A stretch of 7,305 bases of DNA from an uncultured Coriobacteriaceae bacterium (GTDB taxonomy: Bacteria > Actinomycetota > Coriobacteriia > Coriobacteriales > Atopobiaceae): assembly GCA_902772085.1 (NCBI GenBank), contig CACXZL010000076.1:1-7305 (forward strand). Reading direction: 5' to 3'. Positions within the stretch are counted from its first letter, which is position 1. Each line of letters starts with the position of its first letter. Position numbers and translations under genes: made by a program. A model generated the notes under the pieces. That model was not told the origin of the DNA. It ran no database searches and was given only the letters and a program-made list of their open reading frames with translations. This document shows, one piece after another, positions 1-5,395 of the stretch.

Positions 1-932
1 AGGTCGACGAACGCGCCGAAGGTGACGATCTTGGTCACGATACCGTCCACGATTCGACCGATGGGATACTTCTTGACGAGGGTGCGCCAAGGATCCTCGG
101 TGGTCTGCTTGAGACCAAGGGAGATACGCTCGCGGTTGAGGTCCACGTCGAGAACCTCGACCTCTACCTCCTGGCCCACCTTCACGACCTCGGAGGGGTT
201 GTTTACGTGGTTCCAAGAGAGCTCGGAGATGTGCACCAAGCCGTCGATGCCACCGAGGTCGACGAACGCGCCAAAGTCCACGATGGACGAAACGGTACCG
301 GTGAGGCGCATACCGGCCTTGAGCTGCTGGATGATGCCCTGACGCTCCGCCTTGCGGGCCTCCTCGAGGACCACGCGACGGGAGAGTACGACGTTGTTGC
401 GGTTGCGATCCATCTCGATGACGCGAGCCTCGATACGAGTGCCCAGATAGGCGGTAAGGTCCTTCACGCGGCGCAGGTCCACGAGGGATGCGGGCAGGAA
501 GCCACGAAGGCCGATGTCCAGAATAAGACCACCCTTGACAACCTCGATGACCTCGCCCTCGACGTTCTCGCCGGACTGGAAGCGCTCCTCCACGCGGTTC
601 CAAGCACGCTCGTACTCGGCACGCTTCTTGGAGAGGATCAGACGACCTTCCTTGTCCTCCTTCTGCAGCACGAGCGCTTCAATCTCATCGCCCAGACCCA
701 CGATCTCGGAAGGATCGACGTCCTTGCGGATGGAGAGCTCGCGCGAGGGGATTACACCCTCGGACTTATAGCCGATGTCCAGCAGGACCTCGTCATGCTC
801 GATCTTGACGACGGTTCCCGTGACGATATCGCCCTCGTCGAAATTGGCGATAGTGCCGTCGATGAGACTATCCATCTCGTCAGCGGACACGTCATCATAG
901 GAAAAGACGGACGTGTTCTGAATCTCACTCAA
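1..932 (-). CDS. rpsA: 30S ribosomal protein S1, N-terminal part (runs off the left edge)
   Basis: S1 binds mRNA on the small ribosomal subunit and helps bring messages with weak or structured leaders into the decoding channel. Reading from 932 gives 310 whole codons with no stop before the edge. S1-type OB-fold repeats are visible at about residues 34-104, 121-186 and 207-276, and a fourth starts near 292. The third has the classic run VDFGAFVDLGGIDGLVHISE. An acidic N-terminal tail (residues 1-33) comes first, as in actinobacterial S1. The start is TTG at 930-932: an in-frame TGA lies 36 nt upstream (967-969), and AAAGGGG at 940-946 sits 7 nt before the TTG. An in-frame GTG at codon 15 is possible but has no comparable ribosome binding site. 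Upstream lie a candidate promoter and two hairpins, listed separately. The C-terminal repeats are outside the window. Family assignment is very secure; the TTG start is likely. Confidence 0.97.
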   Translation of the reverse strand, partial: MSEIQNTSVFSYDDVSADEMDSLIDGTIANFDEGDIVTGTVVKIEHDEVLLDIGYKSEGVIPSRELSIRKDVDPSEIVGLGDEIEALVLQKEDKEGRLILSKKRAEYERAWNRVEERFQSGENVEGEVIEVVKGGLILDIGLRGFLPASLVDLRRVKDLTAYLGTRIEARVIEMDRNRNNVVLSRRVVLEEARKAERQGIIQQLKAGMRLTGTVSSIVDFGAFVDLGGIDGLVHISELSWNHVNNPSEVVKVGQEVEVEVLDVDLNRERISLGLKQTTEDPWRTLVKKYPIGRIVDGIVTKIVTFGAFVD

Positions 933-936
933 AAGT

Positions 937-959
937 GGACCCCTTTCAAAACGGGGCCC
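937..959 (-). promoter_or_regulatory. rpsA leader hairpin covering the Shine-Dalgarno sequence
   Basis: On the minus strand GGGCCCC (959-953) can pair with GGGGTCC (943-937), giving 7 pairs including one G-U, around a 9-nt loop. The 3' arm contains the GGGG of the ribosome binding site AAAGGGG (940-946) that serves the TTG start at 932. If it forms, this stem would block initiation. E. coli S1 is known to repress its own structured leader; a similar role here is inference only. Confidence 0.5.
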
Positions 960-1024
960 CGGTCGTCATGATCGCTGCCAACAGGTTTGGAAACTTACAT
1001 GTACTCGGGGGCCAACAGATACTG

Positions 1025-1047
1025 TGCGCGACTGTCCTTGTCGCGCA
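1025..1047. promoter_or_regulatory. Perfect 8-bp inverted repeat in the rpsA leader
   Basis: TGCGCGAC (1025-1032) and GTCGCGCA (1040-1047) are exact reverse complements around a 7-nt loop. The repeat lies just downstream of the candidate rpsA promoter, so it would form a hairpin at or near the 5' end of the transcript. Neither strand has a T-run after it, so it is not an intrinsic terminator. It could be a protein operator or a 5'-stabilising stem-loop. Confidence 0.55.
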
Positions 1048-1053
1048 ACCTTA

Positions 1054-1082
1054 AGAGTACGAGTTTAGAGGCATAATTTCAA
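1054..1082 (-). promoter_or_regulatory. Candidate rpsA promoter
   Basis: On the minus strand a -35-like TTGAAA (1082-1077) is followed after exactly 17 nt by TACTCT (1059-1054), which keeps the first, second and last bases of a TATAAT box. Transcription would begin near 1047, giving a leader of about 115 nt before the TTG start of rpsA. This is the best promoter-like pair I can see upstream of rpsA, judged by eye only. Confidence 0.4.
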
Positions 1083-1513
1083 GACGCTGCTTCGTGTTTT
1101 TGTACATTTCACGACGATGAAACCATTCTGAGGCAGACGAGAGATTCGACGACTATGGTCGCGAGCAGTGTGAGTACCGCTCCAGGCGAATTCAACGTCT
1201 ACAGGCCATAGCCGCCACTTCTCGTTGCCGCCACAGAACTCGCAAAGATGCATTCTGACCCAGCGCAAAATGCGCGTCATGCGCAAGGTCAAAATGCAGA
1301 CACAAGACAGTCACCAACAAAAGCGCAGGTCAAGAGCTTATTGGATAAACCCCCGCATTCTGGCCCAGCATAAAATGCGCATCGTGTGGCGCTACGAGAT
1401 GCGTATTGTCACACCCGACAACATACAAGGGCTTTGGGATCGGCGCGACCTCCCCCACACGCCAGTTCAGATGATCACGCCAGAACGCAAACAAGGCCAT
1501 CGCAGCGAGTCAG
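1083..1513. other. Intergenic region between the nuclease-like gene and rpsA
   Basis: These 431 bases hold no gene I can support. Positions 1083-1249 show nothing recognisable: no tRNA, no terminator and no open frame with a ribosome binding site. Positions 1250-1426 hold the left palindromic repeat element and one extra degenerate unit. Positions 1427-1513, just after the stop of the nuclease-like gene, have no clear intrinsic terminator for that gene. Confidence 0.6.
1250..1402 (+). repeat. Left 153-nt palindromic repeat element
   Basis: This element contains four 24-nt units, each an 8-nt arm, 8-nt loop and 8-nt arm. Units lie at 1250-1273 (arms GCATTCTG / CAAAATGC), 1274-1297 (GCGTCATG / CAAAATGC), 1355-1378 (GCATTCTG / TAAAATGC) and 1379-1402 (GCATCGTG / CGAGATGC). 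Units are directly abutted in pairs, and the pairs are separated by a 57-nt spacer. A further degenerate unit, GTATTGTC / CAACATAC, continues the 24-nt phase at 1403-1426. The element aligns without gaps to the reverse complement of 2833-2985 (about 91 of 153 positions by hand count), most clearly in the spacer core that starts AACAAAA at 1316. It lies 111 nt beyond the 3' end of the nuclease-like gene. It could be a REP-like or MITE-like element; its function is unknown. Confidence 0.75.
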
Positions 1514-2530
1514 CTATATCCATCGCTGATGCCTTACCAGCATCTGCTGAAGCTTGGCCTGCGCAGCCAAAAACTGATCACTTGCCTCGGGAAGCCGCAT
1601 ACCGAGATAATGCGCTATGGAATCCGCCTTGGCTCTAAACCTCCGCAAATCCAGCACGTCTTCCTTCCAAAAGGTGACCACCTTGAGTCCCATATCCTGC
1701 TCGGTCTCCTGCCTCTCCATGTCCTCGTGTTCTGTACCCATATGAAAATCCTCCCCAAAGAACTCCACGGCAAGGCCGTATTCTTGCCAGTACAGATCCG
1801 GCACCACGTTCCTCCTCTTTGCCTTCCTCCACAACTCCATGGGAACAGGCAAACTTAAGTTTGCCCGGGGTCGAGGAAGCGCCAGGCCGCCCCAAAGCCG
1901 AGGCAAGCAAAGCATAAGGTATACTACCGTCTCCATAGGTGAGTTCAAGCCGTCAATAACCCAGCGCAAGGCCTCGTACGCAAGGCTCGCACCGCGCTCG
2001 TGCGCAATACCACACACGAAATCTCGCATCTGCCATGTTCCCACAAGCTGAACGTTTCTGTTTTTGAAGCCGCGACGGTCGTTGGACTTTGAGTATGTAC
2101 CGCATAGCTCGCAGCCGAGCTCGACGAGCACAAGCACATATTGCCAACGTTCAAGGCGCTCTTGGCAGATCCTGCGGATATCACAGGCAACGAGCACGAG
2201 GCAAAACTCTGGCGAACACACGAGATGATCGCCCGCCGCACAAATCGAGCCCACGGGCACATATCCATTCCATCGTCGAATCACCGCGTGCGAGAGACGC
2301 GCATGGGGAACCGATCCTTTGCTCACAACCTCCAAGGGCAAGTCACGAGGAATGCCGCGTCCCACATGAAGCCTTCGTGTCTCTTCTGCACCAGTCCCCT
2401 TGAGTGCGAGCGCTACGGATTGATCCGAGGGGAGGCTACATATATTTGTACGCAGATCGTTTGCCGTCGCATTTCCGTGGGCTAGGCGCCACCACCAAAC
2501 AGCCCATATATGTCCGAATATCAGTTTCAT
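1514..2530 (-). CDS. AbiEi-like / DUF559-like nuclease-fold protein, no toxin partner
   Basis: This 338-residue hypothetical protein looks like two parts. Residues about 40-150 resemble the AbiEi-like region of type IV toxin-antitoxin proteins, including CSPEFCLVLVA at 105-115 and ELGCELCGTYS at 137-147. Residues about 190-310 follow the DUF559/Vsr-like restriction-nuclease-fold pattern: SPMET (E200), VPDLYW (D245), AVEFFGEDFH (E256, H263), then an acidic/Arg stretch, GLKVVTFW and a final helix. The usual E-x-D-G turn of DUF559 reads EFFG, so one acidic residue is missing and catalysis is uncertain. The ATG at 2530 is chosen because AAGGAG lies 9 nt upstream; the open frame extends to 2860, but only through repeats. 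No AbiEii-type toxin gene is adjacent. Ile is encoded by ATA at residues 4, 8 and 30, unlike the ATC-rich pilus genes, which suggests an acquired gene. Both family assignments are from memory of their motifs. Confidence 0.8.
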   Translation of the reverse strand: MKLIFGHIWAVWWWRLAHGNATANDLRTNICSLPSDQSVALALKGTGAEETRRLHVGRGIPRDLPLEVVSKGSVPHARLSHAVIRRWNGYVPVGSICAAGDHLVCSPEFCLVLVACDIRRICQERLERWQYVLVLVELGCELCGTYSKSNDRRGFKNRNVQLVGTWQMRDFVCGIAHERGASLAYEALRWVIDGLNSPMETVVYLMLCLPRLWGGLALPRPRANLSLPVPMELWRKAKRRNVVPDLYWQEYGLAVEFFGEDFHMGTEHEDMERQETEQDMGLKVVTFWKEDVLDLRRFRAKADSIAHYLGMRLPEASDQFLAAQAKLQQMLVRHQRWI

Positions 2531-2561
2531 GGAACGGGACTCCTTCCACCTGCACCACCAT

Positions 2562-2599
2562 CGAAATGCGAGGATAACGAAGTCATTTCGCAGGAAATG
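2562..2599 (-). promoter_or_regulatory. Mutually exclusive hairpins in the leader of the nuclease-like gene
   Basis: Along the minus-strand transcript the order is CATTTC (2599-2594), a 4-nt loop, GAAATG (2589-2584), then 15 nt, then CATTTCG (2568-2562). The middle GAAATG, with a preceding C, can pair with either the first or the last segment but not both. The start codon lies about 30 nt further on. The layout resembles an attenuator or switch, but the stems are only 6-7 bp and no ligand or leader peptide is recognised. Confidence 0.35.
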
Positions 2600-2652
2600 C
2601 GCAGTTAACTCGCGGCAATCCTGCAGCTCAACCGTTTTCTGGCAGGTGAAGG

Positions 2653-2672
2653 GTTTTGCAACGTTTTGCAAG
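2653..2672. repeat. Tandem 10-nt direct repeat
   Basis: GTTTTGCAAC (2653-2662) is followed directly by GTTTTGCAAG (2663-2672). The 10-nt period places both copies on one face of the DNA, and each holds the palindrome TTGCAA, so this could be a regulator site upstream of the nuclease-like gene. It overlaps a 20-nt stretch that recurs upstream of pilB. Confidence 0.35.
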
Positions 2673-2697
2673 CGGTTTTTTTGGGAATCGTAAATAT

Positions 2698-2758
2698 ACG
2701 GCAAACGGTCGTTTATGCACCGCGTACGGCAAGTCGCTACGCTCGTTGCACACGGCAA
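2698..2758. repeat. Three ACGGCAA copies
   Basis: ACGGCAA occurs at 2698-2704, 2726-2732 and 2752-2758, all in the same orientation and spaced 28 and 26 nt apart. The copies lie 168-228 nt upstream of the nuclease-like gene. They could be operator sites or remnants of an older repeat; the evidence is only the recurrence. Confidence 0.3.
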
Positions 2759-2832
2759 CCCTCTAATGAGCCGCAAACAATAGCATGCCGATTCAGTTTT
2801 GGACCAAAGAAGTACGAGTCTGATGAAGGCTC

Positions 2833-2985
2833 GCATTTTGTGCCGGGCCAAGATGCGCATTCTGACCCGGTACTAAATGCGCGGCCATTGTCAACAAGTC
2901 CGTGAGCTGCGGTTTTGTTACCATTGCTGGAACGTCCGCATTTTGCACCGACACAAAATGCAGACTTTGTGCCGAGCCAAGATGC
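2833..2985 (-). repeat. Right 153-nt palindromic repeat element, inverted relative to the left one
   Basis: Same build as the element at 1250-1402. Units lie at 2833-2856 (arms GCATTTTG / CAAGATGC), 2857-2880 (GCATTCTG / CTAAATGC), 2938-2961 (GCATTTTG / CAAAATGC, a perfect 8-bp stem) and 2962-2985 (AGACTTTG / CAAGATGC). The spacer at 2881-2937 is again 57 nt, so the two pairs start exactly 105 nt apart in both elements. Its reverse complement shares an ungapped core with the left spacer (22 of 28 positions, starting AACAAAA). Because the units are themselves palindromic, orientation is fixed by the spacer. It lies between the pilC terminator region and the leader of the nuclease-like gene. 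No target-site duplication is visible next to either outer end. Confidence 0.75.
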
Positions 2986-3016
2986 GGCGCGGACGGCACG
3001 AGTAGGCAAACGCAAG

Positions 3017-3040
3017 GGCGGCCCTCCGTCAAGGACCGCC
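3017..3040 (-). terminator. GC-rich hairpin after the pilus operon, weak T-tract
   Basis: On the minus strand GGCGGTCC (3040-3033) pairs with GGGCCGCC (3024-3017), giving 8 pairs with one wobble around an 8-nt loop. The following bases, CTTGCGTTTG, are only partly T-rich, so termination would be inefficient or factor-assisted. It lies 42 nt beyond the pilC stop. Confidence 0.4.
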
Positions 3041-3064
3041 AAGAAACAATTTGCCATCTGGCAA
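3041..3064 (-). terminator. Short hairpin with T-rich tail just after pilC
   Basis: On the minus strand TTGCC, a 4-nt loop AGAT and GGCAA (3064-3051) form a small stem, followed by ATTGTTTCTT (3050-3041). The DNA is also a near-perfect dyad, TTGCCATCTGGCAA. It begins 17 nt past the pilC stop codon. The stem is short, so this is a weak candidate that may act together with the GC-rich hairpin next to it. Confidence 0.4.
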
Positions 3065-3081
3065 TTCTCCTGTCCACTCTC

Positions 3082-4302
3082 CTACAACGTGGCGTTGAAG
3101 TCTCCGTAGATGCCAAACATCGGCAGGTACACGGCGAGAAGGATGATGCACACGATGCCCGCAAGCAGACAGATGGTGATAGGCTCCATGAGGCCAATGG
3201 CGCGCGCCGTGGCCTCCTGCACCTCGAAGTCATAGTACTCGCTTACGACTTCAAGCGTGTGCTCGAGCTCACCAGTCTGTTCGCCCACTCCGGTCATCTC
3301 CGTGCACAGCACCGGATACGCCTCAGTGGAAGCCAACGACTCGGCTATGGGCTTGCCCGCCTCGAGCGCCGGCACAATACTTGCAAGCTGGTATCCCATG
3401 TAAAAATTGCCGATGGTGCGCGAGGTCACCTCCACTGCCTGCGCCGACGACAAGCCCGCCATCATCATCACCGACATCGTGGAGGCGTATTGCGAAGCGG
3501 CGCTCATGGTCGTGATCTTGCCCAAGACGGGAACCTTCGTACCGAGCTTGCTCCATTGGAGATGGAAGTCCTCGTTTTTGCGCTTGAGCAGCTGTATCGT
3601 TCCGTAACTCAAGGCTATCACCAAAAGGATGACCCACCACCACTTGGTCATGAAATCCGAGGTGTCGATCATGATCTGGGTGGGAAGCGGCAGCTCGTTG
3701 CCCATGCTGTCGAAGGTCGTCTTGAAGGTTGGCACGGCGAAGATCATAATGACGCCTACGACGATCACCGCCACGACCATAATGAACGAGGGATACATCA
3801 TGGCGCTCTTTACCTTGCCCTTGGTCTCCGACTGCTTGCGATAGAAATCAGCAAGCTTGTTGAACACCATGATAAGGCTACCGGACTGCTCGCCCGCTCG
3901 CACGGACTCGATGAAGGTGGTCGGAAGGTTGCCGCCGTATTTCTCGAAGCTGCTTGCGAGCTCGTAGCCGGCCGCCACGTCGTCGGCGACGTTTGTGAGA
4001 ACCTCCTTGAGCGTCTTGTCCTCGGTTTGTCCCGCCACGAGCTCGAGCGTGCGCACCATGGGAAGGCCAGCCTCGAGAATAATGGCAAACTGGTTGCACA
4101 TCACCGAGAGGGTTTTCTCCTTGGTTTTTTTGTTTTTCAGGTGCAAGTCGATGTCGTGCTCCGAGCCCGTAGCCTCGATGCTGCTGACGATGTAGCCCTC
4201 GTCCTTGAGCTGCGTCACGGCCTCGTACTCGGTGTTTGCCTCCACGACGCCATCAACGATGGCTCCGTAGGAGGACCGCGCCTTGTATTTATACGTCTTC
4301 AC
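3082..4302 (-). CDS. pilC: Type IV pilus inner-membrane platform protein PilC (GspF family)
   Basis: PilC is the polytopic inner-membrane protein on which the PilB and PilT motors act to insert or remove pilin subunits. The 406-residue product has the usual family length and the two GspF repeats, at about 64-187 and 267-390. Their matching glutamate motifs are AGEQSG (136-141) and GVGEQTGE (338-345). Hydrophobic membrane segments lie at about 172-190, 221-238 and 373-392. The N-terminal 50 residues show the soluble PilC start (YKARSSYGAIVDGVVEA). The start codon is GTG at 4300-4302, supported by GGAGGAGG about 5 nt upstream. It begins 28 nt after the pilT stop, as the third gene of a pilB-pilT-pilC transcript. 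A GspF of a type II secretion system would look similar, but the adjacent pilT argues for a pilus. Confidence 0.95.
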   Translation of the reverse strand: MKTYKYKARSSYGAIVDGVVEANTEYEAVTQLKDEGYIVSSIEATGSEHDIDLHLKNKKTKEKTLSVMCNQFAIILEAGLPMVRTLELVAGQTEDKTLKEVLTNVADDVAAGYELASSFEKYGGNLPTTFIESVRAGEQSGSLIMVFNKLADFYRKQSETKGKVKSAMMYPSFIMVVAVIVVGVIMIFAVPTFKTTFDSMGNELPLPTQIMIDTSDFMTKWWWVILLVIALSYGTIQLLKRKNEDFHLQWSKLGTKVPVLGKITTMSAASQYASTMSVMMMAGLSSAQAVEVTSRTIGNFYMGYQLASIVPALEAGKPIAESLASTEAYPVLCTEMTGVGEQTGELEHTLEVVSEYYDFEVQEATARAIGLMEPITICLLAGIVCIILLAVYLPMFGIYGDFNATL

Positions 4303-4330
4303 GGCTGCCTCCTCCGGCGTCCGAATGCCT

Positions 4331-5380
4331 CTACCGGATCGACTTCCTCATGAGCTCGGTGTCGTGGGCGGCGGCGATGGTGTCTTCCTTCGAGATCTCG
4401 CGTTTGCGATAGAGCTTCATGAGGGCCGCATCCATGGTGATGGAACCAAGCTCGGCCGTCGTGGCCAGCGTGTTTGCGATCTGCGGCGTCTTGCCCTCAC
4501 GAATCAGGTTTCGTATGGCGGAGTTCACGATCATGACCTCGGCAGCCAGCACACGACCACCCATGCGTCGAGGTATGAGCTGCTGACTCACGACCGCGCG
4601 CAACGTCATGGAGAGCTGCATGCGGATCTGTTGCTGACGCTCCTCGGGAAAAACGTCCACCAAACGGTCGATGGAGTCCGGCGCCGACTGCGTGTGAAGC
4701 GTGCCAAAGACCAGGTGGCCCGTCTCGGCGGCGGTCAGTGCAGTCTCGATGGTGGAGAAGTCACGCATCTCGCCTACCAAGATCACGTCGGGGTCCTGAC
4801 GCAGTACCGCACGCAGTCCCTCTGCGAAGCTCTGCGTGTCTCGCCCTATCTCACGTTGATCGATGGAGCAGAGATCTGGCTCATATACGTACTCTACGGG
4901 GTCCTCAAGCGTGACGATGTGGTCGTGACGCGTGTGGTTGATGCGGTCGATAATGGCGGCGAGCGTCGTAGACTTGCCCGATCCCGTCTCGCCCGTCACG
5001 ATCACGATACCGCGCTGATAGGTCTGGAAGTCGTGCACCACCGGAGGCACACCGAGCCTGTTGAGGTCGGGAATGGAGCTGGCGAGCAGGCGCACGGCAA
5101 GGCATGCGTTGCCCATGCTGCGATATACGTTCAGACGGCAACGGACGCCGTTCGAGAAGGTCTTGGCGAGGTCCACCTCTATGCCGCGCTCCACCTTCTC
5201 GTACTCGTCTCCACACGCCTCGCGGCCCAAAGCCGCCGTGTCTTCCGGCGTGAGCACCATATCGTCGGCATCTACGAGCTGACCGTCCACCCTGAAGCGT
5301 ATGGGGACGTTTGGCGCGATGAGTACGTCCGAAGTTCCCCTGTCGCTCGCGGCGCGTACGATGGCATCAAGTGTGGGCAT
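4331..5380 (-). CDS. pilT: Type IV pilus retraction ATPase PilT
   Basis: PilT is a cytoplasmic hexameric ATPase that powers pilus disassembly and thus retraction, twitching and DNA uptake. The 349 residues match the family's normal length. Visible motifs, in order: a PAS-like N-terminal part with SDVLIAPNVPIRFRVDGQL (17-35), Walker A GETGSGKST (130-138), the Asp box VTLEDPVEY (156-164), Walker B DPDVILVGEMRD (196-207), the His box TAAETGHLVFGTLHT (216-230), and AIRNLIREGK (288-297). The last is the PilT signature needed for retraction and separates it from PilB. The ATG at 5378-5380 has AAAGGA 6 nt upstream. It lies 15 nt after pilB and 28 nt before pilC, so all three are almost certainly co-transcribed. 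All key residues are present, so an active enzyme is expected. Confidence 0.96.
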   Translation of the reverse strand: MPTLDAIVRAASDRGTSDVLIAPNVPIRFRVDGQLVDADDMVLTPEDTAALGREACGDEYEKVERGIEVDLAKTFSNGVRCRLNVYRSMGNACLAVRLLASSIPDLNRLGVPPVVHDFQTYQRGIVIVTGETGSGKSTTLAAIIDRINHTRHDHIVTLEDPVEYVYEPDLCSIDQREIGRDTQSFAEGLRAVLRQDPDVILVGEMRDFSTIETALTAAETGHLVFGTLHTQSAPDSIDRLVDVFPEERQQQIRMQLSMTLRAVVSQQLIPRRMGGRVLAAEVMIVNSAIRNLIREGKTPQIANTLATTAELGSITMDAALMKLYRKREISKEDTIAAAHDTELMRKSIR

Positions 5381-5395
5381 GATGGTTCCTTTCGT

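Larger units (their letters stand above)
2531..3081. other. Intergenic region between pilC and the nuclease-like gene
   Basis: These 551 bases hold no gene I can support. From right to left they contain two terminator-like hairpins after pilC (3017-3064), the right palindromic repeat element (2833-2985), three ACGGCAA copies (2698-2758), a tandem 10-nt repeat (2653-2672), alternative hairpins (2562-2599) and the ribosome binding site of the nuclease-like gene. I see no convincing promoter. A weak pair on the minus strand is TTGAGC followed after 17 nt by TTAACT, at about 2629-2601. Confidence 0.6.

Noticed and set aside
207..971. Open frame on the plus strand (254 codons)
   Set aside because: Antisense to rpsA, which is clearly coding on the minus strand.
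1065..1292. 75-codon open frame on the minus strand
   Set aside because: Starts inside the repeat units, overlaps the rpsA promoter region, and shows no recognisable family or good ribosome binding site.
1250..1426. CRISPR array
   Set aside because: Units abut directly with no unique spacers, arms vary from unit to unit, and no cas genes are nearby.
1225..1638. 137-codon open frame on the plus strand with repeated KMR-like segments
   Set aside because: The repeated residues come from the 24-nt palindromic units, and its 3' part is antisense to the nuclease-like gene. No ribosome binding site.
2531..2860. N-terminal extension of the nuclease-like gene by 110 codons
   Set aside because: The extension is translated repeat and leader sequence, while ATG 2530 has AAGGAG at 9 nt. 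The 24-nt units keep frames open because 24 is a multiple of 3.
2902..4353. Long open frame on the plus strand (483 codons)
   Set aside because: Antisense to pilC, beginning inside the palindromic repeats. No family features; same explanation as other mirror frames.
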